From positions 1-64,000 of the forward strand of contig CALFIU010000130.1 of assembly GCA_937877455.1 (NCBI GenBank): a stretch of 64,000 bases of DNA. The letters run 5' to 3'. The number at the start of each line of letters is the position of its first letter. The stretch's first letter is position 1. Made by a program: the position numbers and the translations under genes. The DNA is from an uncultured Bacteroidales bacterium. GTDB taxonomy: Bacteria; Bacteroidota; Bacteroidia; Bacteroidales; UBA3824. The notes beneath the pieces were generated by a model. The model was not told the origin of the DNA, did no database searches, and worked only from the letters and a program-made list of their open reading frames with translations. Below, in pieces: positions 51,868-59,146 of this stretch.

Positions 51868-53103
51868 TTAAAATTCAAACAATTTGTCTATAAGTTCCAA
51901 ATATTCGCTTCTTTTTCCGTTGTCGGTGATGTTTTTTACATTTTTTATCATTAGTCTAATAAATTTTTCGGTTATATGGTTGGCGTATTCCGAAATTTTT
52001 GAGTCGTTTTTTATGCCGTTTATTTTTAAAAAACCAGATAGTTCGTTTGAATTTACGGTTTCAAAATTGTTTTTAATTTGGTTAAACATAGGAGAAAGGC
52101 TGCGAGAACTTATCCAATTGCTAAAATCTGTTTTAACTTCACCAATTATTTTCATAGCAGCGTCAACAGCTTGGTGTCTTTTTATTTCTGTTGCGTTGAT
52201 ATGGTTTTTGAGGTCGTCAATTGCCAATAGTTCAATGCCTTGTATGTTAGAGATTTTTTCGTCGATATTTCTTGGTACACTTAAATCTTCAAAAATACGT
52301 TTTTGCCCATTGGGTTTTATCATGTTGACGGTAACAATTAGATTTTTGCTTGATGTTGCTGCCAAAACTATATCAAAATTATTGATAACTTGTTGTATTT
52401 CTTTTAGTTTGATAGCTTTTACGTTAAATTTTTCAGCAATGTTTGCGGCTTTTTCGTATGTGCGGTTGGTTATAGTTATGTTGTGGCATTGCTTTTTTGC
52501 AAAATTGGTTAAACAAAGTTCGCCTGTTTGTCCAGCACCTATTATTAATATATTTTTTTCGGTTGTATTTTTAAATTTAGAAAAACAAATTTCTACTGCA
52601 GCACTGCTTATTGAAGCAGCTCCGTGGGCGATGTTGGTTTCTGTGCGTACACGGTTGCCAGCCTCGAATGATTTGTTAAATAGTCTTGATAAAACTGGCG
52701 ACAAAAAACCATTGCTATTGCAAAATTTATATGCATTTTTTACTTGCATTACAATTTGATCTTCGCCAAGAACCATGCTTTCAAGTCCCGAAACTACTTT
52801 AAAAAGGTGTTCGGCTACATCTCCATCGGTAAAAAAATAGAAATATTGGCTGTGGAGCGGGTTGTATTCTATAAATTTTGATAGTTCGCGTGTTAGAAAG
52901 TCGAAATTTTCTTCTTTTGTGGGCAAATCCGAATCTAAATATAATTCTTGTCGGTTGCAAGTGTTGATTACTGCCAACCCATTGAAATTTTTGTAGGGTT
53001 TTAACCGTGCATAAAGTTGCGATATTTCTGATTCGGAAAGCGAATATTTCTCGCGCACCGAAATTGGTCCTGTCTTGTAACTTATACCCAATAATACAAT
53101 CAT
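51868..53103 (-). CDS. hemA: Glutamyl-tRNA reductase
   Basis: HemA reduces glutamyl-tRNA to glutamate-1-semialdehyde with NADPH, the first committed step of haem synthesis by the C5 route. The 411-residue protein shows GISYKTGPISVREK (6-19), the nucleophilic cysteine in INTCNRQELY (C49), LESMVLGEDQIVMQVKNAY, NADPH-binding GAGQTGELC and a C-terminal dimerisation helix. Bacteroidetes use this route, which agrees with hemC next to it. hemL and hemB are not in the window. Confidence 0.96.
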   Translation of the reverse strand: MIVLLGISYKTGPISVREKYSLSESEISQLYARLKPYKNFNGLAVINTCNRQELYLDSDLPTKEENFDFLTRELSKFIEYNPLHSQYFYFFTDGDVAEHLFKVVSGLESMVLGEDQIVMQVKNAYKFCNSNGFLSPVLSRLFNKSFEAGNRVRTETNIAHGAASISSAAVEICFSKFKNTTEKNILIIGAGQTGELCLTNFAKKQCHNITITNRTYEKAANIAEKFNVKAIKLKEIQQVINNFDIVLAATSSKNLIVTVNMIKPNGQKRIFEDLSVPRNIDEKISNIQGIELLAIDDLKNHINATEIKRHQAVDAAMKIIGEVKTDFSNWISSRSLSPMFNQIKNNFETVNSNELSGFLKINGIKNDSKISEYANHITEKFIRLMIKNVKNITDNGKRSEYLELIDKLFEF

Positions 53104-53131
53104 TTATGAAAAACTTTTGTAAATTATTTTG

Positions 53132-53139
53132 CAAAGATA
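53132..53139 (-). promoter_or_regulatory. -7 element of the hemA operon
   Basis: On the minus strand this reads TATCTTTG, a perfect -7 match 28 bases before the hemA ATG. No clear -33 TTTG is seen at about 26 bases upstream. Confidence 0.6.
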
Positions 53140-53210
53140 GTTTTTTAATACCGCTTTTGAAATTTTTTTTAGTTCTTTTGCCAATTATTGCTAATTTAAA
53201 AAAAATAATC

Positions 53211-53218
53211 TAAATTTG
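53211..53218 (+). promoter_or_regulatory. -7 element of the carboxyltransferase unit
   Basis: TAAATTTG is a perfect TAnnTTTG, 32 bases before the ATG at 53251; a TTG at 53188 is a possible -33 element. Confidence 0.5.
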
Positions 53219-53250
53219 AAAAATATAAATGATTATAATTTTTTATAACT

Positions 53251-53661
53251 ATGAAAAAAGTAATTTTTCTTGTTGCATTGGCCTTACTACTTGTTTGTAG
53301 TGGTGTGATTTATTTTAAATTTTTCTGGGCTTTTGCCGAGGGTTACAAAGAAGGTCAATTAAATAACATTATGTACAAAGGCTACATTTTTAAAACTTAC
53401 GAAGGTAAGCTTATTCAAGCCGGATATAAAGGAGGAAATGGCGTACAAAGCAATGAATTTGAGTTTTCTGCCACAGAAGAGGTTGGTAAAATGCTCGAAC
53501 AACTTGAAGATGTAAGCAGCAAAAATATTAAGTTGCATTACAAAGAATACAAAAATGCTGTGCCATGGCGTGGATTTAAAGAGTTTGTTGTAGATAGCGT
53601 TATAATACTAAAAACTACAAGCCCTACTATTACGCCAGAATCGTCGGAAATACCTTTTTAA
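53251..53661 (+). CDS. Small membrane-anchored protein of unknown function
   Basis: The 136-residue protein has one N-terminal helix (VIFLVALALLLVCSGVIYF) and then an exposed domain with GYKEGQLNNIMYKGYIFKTYEGKLIQAGYKGG, EFEFSATEEV and IKLHYKEYKNAVPWRG. I recall similar proteins in many Bacteroidetes, sometimes given unrelated enzyme names; no catalytic motif is visible. The position, 33 bases upstream of the carboxyltransferase start, suggests co-expression. It is not an OadG-type subunit: that family lacks such a domain. Confidence 0.6.
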   Translation: MKKVIFLVALALLLVCSGVIYFKFFWAFAEGYKEGQLNNIMYKGYIFKTYEGKLIQAGYKGGNGVQSNEFEFSATEEVGKMLEQLEDVSSKNIKLHYKEYKNAVPWRGFKEFVVDSVIILKTTSPTITPESSEIPF

Positions 53662-53694
53662 TTAATAAAAAAATATAACTTTTTGTTGTCCGAT

Positions 53695-55233
53695 ATGGGT
53701 GTTAGCAAAAGCAGACAACTCCAAAAACTGCGAGAACAAGTAAAAAATGGTGGCGGTGAACAGGCGTTGGAAAAACAAATGGCGTTGGGTAAACTATCGG
53801 CAAGACAAAGGATTGTGGATCTATTGGATAACGATTCTTTTCAAGAATACGATATGTTTATTCAGCAGGTTAACAATGCTTTTCAAAGCGATGGTGATGC
53901 CGTGCTTGGCGATGGTGTAATTACTGGCACTGGTACAATCAATGGAATGCCAGTTTGTGTATATGCACAAGATTTTACGGTTGCTGGAGGGTCGCTTGGA
54001 AGTATGCATGCAAAAAAAATTGCAAAAATAATGGATCGTGCTTTAAAAATGCGAGTTCCGCTCATTGGTATCAATGATAGTGGCGGTGCGCGTATTCAAG
54101 AGGGCATAAATTCGTTGGCTGGATACGGAGGAATTTTCTATCGTAATACCATGGCTTCTGGCGTTATACCTCAGATTTCTGTTGTACTTGGACCATGTGC
54201 AGGTGGAGCGGTGTATTCGCCAGCTTTAACCGATTTTGTTTTTGTTGTTGACAAAATTTCAAAAATGTTTATCACTGGTCCTGAGGTTATAAAAACGGTG
54301 CTTGGTGAGCAAATTTCGGCGGAAGATCTTGGAGGTGCAAAGGTGCAATGCGAGGTTAGTGGTAATGCGCATTTTTTTGCCAAAAGCGAACACGAATGTT
54401 TTGAAAGCGTTAAGAAACTTTTGCAATACATACCGCAAAATAATTCGTTGAAAGCAGAAACTCTACCGTCTTGCCCACCTAAATTTACCAATATAGATAG
54501 TATTGTTCCCTCGGATGCACGAGAGCCTTATGATGTTAGAAAAGTGATTGCTTGCATAACAGATGGTTCTGATTTTTTTGAAGTTAAAGCTAATTTTGCT
54601 GCTAATGCGGTTGTTGGATTTGGACGTGTAGATGGTCAGAGTGTTGGTTTTGTTGCCAACCAACCAGATGTTATGGCAGGAGTTCTGGATGTTGATAGCA
54701 GCGATAAAGTGGCAGAGTTTGTAAGGTTTTGTGATGCTTTTAATATTCCAATTGTTACTCTTGTTGATCTGCCAGGATATTTACCCGGAGTAGATCAAGA
54801 GCATGCTGGGGTTATAAGGCACGGTGCAAAAGTGCTTTATGCTTATAGCGAGGCTACTGTTGCAAAAATAACTGTAATTTTGCGAAAGGCTTATGGGGGC
54901 GGTTATATTGCTATGAATAGTTTGCATCTCGGAGCCGATTCTGTGTTTGCTTGGCCGGGCGCAGAAATTGCTGTTATGGGACCAGAAAGTGCTGTTAATA
55001 TTATTTTTAGAAAAGAAATAATGGCATCGGAAAATCCTGACGAAACACGTCGTCAAAAGGCTCGTGAGTATAAGGAAAAGTTTGCTAATCCCTACGTAGC
55101 GGCGGGAATGGGGCATATTGATGCTGTAATTGAACCGCAAGAAACGCGGACGATGATTGTGCATACTTTGAGAATGTCGAAAGATAAGCATATTGATAGA
55201 CCTTATAAAAAACATGGTTTGTTTCCTGTATAA
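53695..55233 (+). CDS. Acyl-CoA carboxyltransferase (MmdA/PccB type)
   Basis: The product (512 residues from the ATG at 53695; two in-frame TTGs precede it) is the carboxyltransferase of propionyl-CoA carboxylase or methylmalonyl-CoA decarboxylase. It has GSLGSMHAKKIAKIMD, NDSGGARIQEGINSLAGYGGIFYRN, GPCAGGAVYSPALTDF, and in the second half GYLPGVDQEHAGVIRHGAKVLYAY and KAYGGGYIAMNS, all canonical. The biotin carrier gene follows 2 bases later. Because neither a biotin carboxylase nor an OadB-type sodium pump gene is present, the sequence cannot decide between carboxylase and decarboxylase roles. In propionate-forming Bacteroidetes both exist. Confidence 0.9.
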   Translation: MGVSKSRQLQKLREQVKNGGGEQALEKQMALGKLSARQRIVDLLDNDSFQEYDMFIQQVNNAFQSDGDAVLGDGVITGTGTINGMPVCVYAQDFTVAGGSLGSMHAKKIAKIMDRALKMRVPLIGINDSGGARIQEGINSLAGYGGIFYRNTMASGVIPQISVVLGPCAGGAVYSPALTDFVFVVDKISKMFITGPEVIKTVLGEQISAEDLGGAKVQCEVSGNAHFFAKSEHECFESVKKLLQYIPQNNSLKAETLPSCPPKFTNIDSIVPSDAREPYDVRKVIACITDGSDFFEVKANFAANAVVGFGRVDGQSVGFVANQPDVMAGVLDVDSSDKVAEFVRFCDAFNIPIVTLVDLPGYLPGVDQEHAGVIRHGAKVLYAYSEATVAKITVILRKAYGGGYIAMNSLHLGADSVFAWPGAEIAVMGPESAVNIIFRKEIMASENPDETRRQKAREYKEKFANPYVAAGMGHIDAVIEPQETRTMIVHTLRMSKDKHIDRPYKKHGLFPV

Positions 55234-55235
55234 AA

Positions 55236-55568
55236 ATGGACAACGAAGAAAGTAAAATTGGAATTTTAAAACTTGGAGAAACTGAGTATAAAACGTTTTT
55301 TACGGGTAAATTTCTTAATCGTAAAAAATGGAAAAAACCTGTGTTTAATAGGATTATGCCGCCTATTCCTGCTACTATAACCGAAATTTTGGTTGTGGAA
55401 AATCAACATGTACAAAAAGGGGATAAACTTTTTGTGTATGAGGCAATGAAAATGCGTAATGTAATTTATGCTTCGGTGAGTGGAAAAATTAAGGTTGTTA
55501 ACGTAACTATTGGACAAAAAGTAGGAAAAGATTTTGTTTTGGCTGAGTTGGATGTTGATTTTGTATAA
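55236..55568 (+). CDS. Biotin carboxyl carrier protein
   Basis: The 110-residue protein ends in a biotinyl domain with the attachment motif YEAMKMRN, whose lysine is the biotinylation site, and PPIPATITEILV at its start. The 35-residue N terminus (ILKLGETEYKTFFTGKFLNRKKWKKP) is basic and not the alanine/proline linker typical of decarboxylase carriers. It starts 2 bases after the carboxyltransferase stop, so the two form an obligate pair needing a biotin carboxylase or biotin-dependent partner encoded elsewhere. Confidence 0.92.
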   Translation: MDNEESKIGILKLGETEYKTFFTGKFLNRKKWKKPVFNRIMPPIPATITEILVVENQHVQKGDKLFVYEAMKMRNVIYASVSGKIKVVNVTIGQKVGKDFVLAELDVDFV

Positions 55569-55572
55569 AAAA

Positions 55573-55628
55573 GTTGTCCAAAAAGGTATTCAATATATTG
55601 TAAATGTACCTTTTGGACAACAATTTTT
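55573..55628. terminator. Bidirectional terminator between biotin carrier and HAD genes
   Basis: GTTGTCCAAAA(A)GGTA pairs with TACCTTTTGGACAA(C) (55607-55621) with one bulged base, followed by a T run; the genes on either side are convergent. Confidence 0.8.
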
Positions 55629-56234
55629 TTAGTTGTTGATTTCTTTTATTATTTGTGTTTTAAGGCTTTGCAAGTCTGTTACTACGGGATATTGCGGAAA
55701 GTCTTTTTTAACATTTTCTGGTGGGCAAAAAAGTATTCCTTTGTCGGCTTCTTGAAGCATTGTAACATCGTTGTAACTATCGCCAAATGCCAAAACATTG
55801 TATTTAAGGCTTTTGAATGCCTGTACTGTTTTGCGTTTTGGGTCTGGTTGACGTAAAATGTAGTCGGTTATGCGTCCAGTTGAGTCTGTTTGGAGATTGT
55901 GACAGAGCAAAAATGGATTTTCGAGTTTATCCATAAGCGGCTGTGCAAATTCTACAAAAGTGTCGCTTACAATGGCAAATCTTACTTGTTTACGCATCTC
56001 GCGTATAAAATCCAACGCTCCCGGTAATGGGTTTAAGGTGTTGATAACTTCTTGTATATCTTGGAGTTTAAGGTTGTGTTTGTCTAAAATTTCAAGACGA
56101 TAACGCATAAGTTGGTTGTAATCTTTTATGTCGCGAGTGGTGAGTTTTAGTTCCTCAATTCCAGTTTTTAGCGCAACGTTAATCCAAATTTCAGGCACAA
56201 AAACGCCTTCTAAATCGGCACATACTATCCACAT
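55629..56234 (-). CDS. thrH: ThrH-type HAD phosphatase / phosphotransferase
   Basis: The 201-residue protein matches ThrH, described in Pseudomonas aeruginosa as a phosphoserine phosphatase and phosphoserine:homoserine phosphotransferase. HAD motifs are D7-L-E9 (DLEG, the unusual second acid Glu is a ThrH trait), SDT at 90-92, KR near 133-134, and GDSYND at 151-156. The stretch VFVPEIWINVALKTGIEELKL is also family-specific. It could support serine synthesis or threonine formation. It is a single gene between a terminator and a strong hairpin. Confidence 0.88.
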   Translation of the reverse strand: MWIVCADLEGVFVPEIWINVALKTGIEELKLTTRDIKDYNQLMRYRLEILDKHNLKLQDIQEVINTLNPLPGALDFIREMRKQVRFAIVSDTFVEFAQPLMDKLENPFLLCHNLQTDSTGRITDYILRQPDPKRKTVQAFKSLKYNVLAFGDSYNDVTMLQEADKGILFCPPENVKKDFPQYPVVTDLQSLKTQIIKEINN

Positions 56235-56271
56235 GGTTTGCTTTTTTATTATTTTTATTTATAAACAAATA

Positions 56272-56310
56272 TTGAACGTAATGTTTTAATAATTAAAACA
56301 TTACGTTCAA
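56272..56310. terminator. 39-bp near-perfect palindrome, terminator-like hairpin
   Basis: TTGAACGTAATGTTTTAAT (56272-56290) and its exact reverse complement (56292-56310) flank a single A. It lies between the beta-barrel gene (stop 56338) and the thrH start (56234), both read leftward, so it probably terminates the former. It lacks an immediate long T run, so it could also be a binding site or a processed RNA hairpin. Confidence 0.65.
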
Positions 56311-56337
56311 ACTAACATATTTTGGTTTTATATATTT

Positions 56338-57135
56338 TTAGTAAGAAGATTCTGTTCCGTGAAGTTTACGACGGAATTTTTCTGCTTGCCAGTTGTGTAC
56401 GCTGAGCCAACGTGTCAATGGCATTTTTAAACTTGTTGCAATATAAATATTACCTTTAACGTGATTAAATGGTTTTTTGTCGCCAATGGTGTAATCGGGA
56501 TTTACAAAATTCATAAACATATAGTCAACATCAAGGCTTAGCATTTTGTAGTTTACACCCAAAACGGCAGAAACAGAAAGATTATTTTTTGCATCTGCTT
56601 CAAGTTTTTCGCCATATTTTTGACTTGTCCAACTTGCTTTTTGTCCGCGTTGTGCCATTATGTTGTAATGGGCGCGTACACCGATGTTGAAATATTGCAT
56701 TTCGCGATAGATGTCTTGTGTTCCAAATTTAAAGAGTAATGGTACTGCCACCGACATTGCTCTATAGGTTTCTTTGAGTGTGTATTTGCTGGTTTTTACG
56801 TCCTCAAATGCATGTTTAAATCCGTATGCTGTTACTTCCAAACCTGTTAGTATACCAGTTTTGTTGTTTTTTAAGTCTATGTTGTACAACATACCAATTT
56901 GAAATCCAGGTACGTAATTAAACCCACTACCTTTTGTGCGATACATATCTCCTTTGTTGGTGTGTAACATTACATCGTTGTTGTCGCCGCTGTTTCCACC
57001 GCCAAAACTATGGTTTAGACCCAACAGAAACGACCAATAACGGTATTCTTCTTTGCTGTCTTCGCTTGGTCCTTGGGCGTTGGCATTTAGTGTAAATGCC
57101 ATTATTGCGAATAATATTATGGATAGTCTTTTCAT
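56338..57135 (-). CDS. Outer-membrane beta-barrel protein (unknown function)
   Basis: The 265-residue protein has a signal peptide (MKRLSIILFAIMAFTLNANAQ) and then alternating strands with glycines and aromatics (RYWSFLLGLNHSFGGGNSGDNN, GFNYVPGFQIGMLYNIDL, FNIGVRAHYNIMAQRG), typical of an eight- to ten-strand OMP_b-brl barrel. Unlike most such proteins it does not end in an aromatic residue but in a short polar tail (KLHGTESSY). It lies 40 bases downstream of the Kelch lipoprotein gene, so they may be co-transcribed and work together. No function is known. Confidence 0.65.
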   Translation of the reverse strand: MKRLSIILFAIMAFTLNANAQGPSEDSKEEYRYWSFLLGLNHSFGGGNSGDNNDVMLHTNKGDMYRTKGSGFNYVPGFQIGMLYNIDLKNNKTGILTGLEVTAYGFKHAFEDVKTSKYTLKETYRAMSVAVPLLFKFGTQDIYREMQYFNIGVRAHYNIMAQRGQKASWTSQKYGEKLEADAKNNLSVSAVLGVNYKMLSLDVDYMFMNFVNPDYTIGDKKPFNHVKGNIYIATSLKMPLTRWLSVHNWQAEKFRRKLHGTESSY

Positions 57136-57175
57136 TTTACTTGCTTTTTTTTATTGTGTTTTAGTTTTTGGTATG

Positions 57176-58936
57176 TTATGGTAAATATTCCCATACATCT
57201 TTAAAGAGTGTAGTAGGACCATTTGCATCGTAACCTTCGCCAAAGGCAACTATACCTCGTTTGTTGACTCCCATGGCGTTATAATATTCGTCGTCGGTGC
57301 GTTCCACTACAAAACCTATTGCACCACAACGGTATTTTTCTATACTACAATCGGAGCAACGTATCCATTTGCTGTCGCTTAGGTCGTATGCCCAAAAATC
57401 TTTGAGTATGTTGCCGTTGTCGTCTTTGCCTGTTCCTACGTATAAACGGTTGAAACTTCTTTCTCCTTTGTTGTATGATAAAAAGAATCCTACTGCGTTG
57501 GTACGTGGCAAAAATTCTGCGGGTGCTGTTATTGTTCTATTGGTGTTGAGTGTCAAAGTACCTGTGGTGTTGGCAGAAAAATAGTAGAAAGTGTTGCTGA
57601 GATTTGTTTTTACCGGATCGCTATTTTCATTTATATAATTTTTGCTTCTTGAGCTATTGCCTGTACCAATGTAAAATGAAGTTTCATTAACTTTTATGAA
57701 AACTGGGTTTGATAAACCCTCACCGATTGTATTATTGTTGCTTGTTAAGCTTGTGTTGTTTGACCATGACAAAGCTGATTTGTCTATTTCATCGGTTGTA
57801 TATGTTCTGTCGTATTGAACATCGTATTTGTATATTAGTGAGTTAATACTCTTGTTTTCTGGTTTTGTAATGTCGGTTGCTGTGCTACCTAAGCCTACGT
57901 AATAAAGTTTGTCTTGGTCGCCACCGCCTTGGTTTTTAAGTTCAAATGCAATTAACCCTGTTAGTGGTTGTGGTAAATCTTGTACACGAGAACGACCATT
58001 GGGATGGTCTTGTTGGCTATTGAATCTGTTGGTTCTTGGGTTGTAGGTGAAAACTTTGTTTGTTGGTTTACTATCTTGGTCTTCTCCACCACAAATATAT
58101 ACAAGATAGTCGTCGAAGTTTTCTTTTAGACCTTTTGTAACAAAAGCAGCTCCATTACATCTTCTGGAAAAATATTCGGAGTTATCTCCTTCTGAGTATG
58201 AGGCTATTTGTTCCCACTCATCATCGTCTTTGTTATATTTCCATAAATCGTATTTACATTCATATCCATCACATCCGCCGTAGATGTAAACGCCTTTGTA
58301 GTCGCCATCTTCTATAGTAAAACAAATTGGCATTTTTATGCCTCCACCCAATTTAGCATCTTTAGCATCGTTTCTTTGAAACCATACATCTCCGGGTAGG
58401 GTGGTTGTGGTGTCAAGCACTTGTGCGTTGTAACAGGTATCTTTTTTTTGATTTATAACAAACGAGCGTATAAAATACTTAGCGTTGAAATCTAAATTGT
58501 GAAGTTCTTTGCTGAATTTTAGAGTGTCGTTGCCGTCAAGTTTAAAATTGTCAACATATTCGGCATAGCAGTCATCAGCTCCTACTATTGGTTTTTGGTT
58601 TTTTCTTGAATATACAAAACCGCATTTAATAATTGTATCTTTAGCGGCGTTGGCGTTGTAGTATGATGGGCTTAAATCGTAAAATTTGGATTCTATTTCC
58701 ATATAGCAGTCCACTTTTTGTACCTTTTTTACACCAGAAGTAGATATAACGATTGTATCATAGTTGCCAATGCATTTATCTTTTTGAGCTTCTCCATAGA
58801 AATAACCGCCTTCGTTTGAGAGCATTGTGCTGTCGCCCACTCGTCGGATTATGGTGAGTTCTTCGCCCTCTTCTTTTATGCAGCCGGTTATAAAGGCTAT
58901 TGCCATTAAACAGGGTATTAAGTAAGATGTTTTCAT
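57176..58936 (-). CDS. Kelch-repeat lipoprotein
   Basis: From the ATG at 58936 the product (586 residues) has a lipoprotein signal, MKTSYLIPCLMAIAFITGC, with the lipobox ITGC and lipidated Cys19, followed by acidic residues suited to outer-membrane or surface location. Residues about 225-586 contain Kelch-like blades: GVYIYGGCDGYECKYDLWKYN, YLVYICGGEDQDSKPTNKVFTYNP, DKLYYVGLGST and NRLYVGTGKDDNG...WAYD. Upstream in-frame ATGs would place the lipobox internally and are rejected. The propeller probably binds a protein or glycan partner. It precedes the beta-barrel gene and lies downstream of two OmpA-family genes. Confidence 0.8.
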   Translation of the reverse strand: MKTSYLIPCLMAIAFITGCIKEEGEELTIIRRVGDSTMLSNEGGYFYGEAQKDKCIGNYDTIVISTSGVKKVQKVDCYMEIESKFYDLSPSYYNANAAKDTIIKCGFVYSRKNQKPIVGADDCYAEYVDNFKLDGNDTLKFSKELHNLDFNAKYFIRSFVINQKKDTCYNAQVLDTTTTLPGDVWFQRNDAKDAKLGGGIKMPICFTIEDGDYKGVYIYGGCDGYECKYDLWKYNKDDDEWEQIASYSEGDNSEYFSRRCNGAAFVTKGLKENFDDYLVYICGGEDQDSKPTNKVFTYNPRTNRFNSQQDHPNGRSRVQDLPQPLTGLIAFELKNQGGGDQDKLYYVGLGSTATDITKPENKSINSLIYKYDVQYDRTYTTDEIDKSALSWSNNTSLTSNNNTIGEGLSNPVFIKVNETSFYIGTGNSSRSKNYINENSDPVKTNLSNTFYYFSANTTGTLTLNTNRTITAPAEFLPRTNAVGFFLSYNKGERSFNRLYVGTGKDDNGNILKDFWAYDLSDSKWIRCSDCSIEKYRCGAIGFVVERTDDEYYNAMGVNKRGIVAFGEGYDANGPTTLFKDVWEYLP

Positions 58937-59086
58937 AAAAGTTTTATATTTTATTTTAAAAATTCCGGTGAATATTTTCATTTGATTTTTGTTAATACCA
59001 AAATCGTTCCATTTTGCCGCCAAAGATAGAAAAATTATAATTTTTTTTTACTGTTTTTTGTGTAATTTTTTTGGGTTTAAGGTTAT

Positions 59087-59125
59087 AAAAAAACTCCCTT
59101 CCAAATTTAGAGGAGGGAGTTTTTT
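59087..59125 (-). terminator. Intrinsic terminator after the first PD40-OmpA gene
   Basis: ACTCCCT (59093-59099) and AGGGAGT (59114-59120) with flanking A and T runs form a stem that ends transcription read leftward from the OmpA gene. Confidence 0.8.
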
Positions 59126-59146
59126 GTTTTTTAAGTTTTGATTTAA

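Noticed and set aside
51884..52759. 291-codon hydrophobic open frame opposite hemA
   Set aside because: hemA has complete family motifs on the other strand; the hydrophobic residues are a by-product of antisense AT-rich codons.
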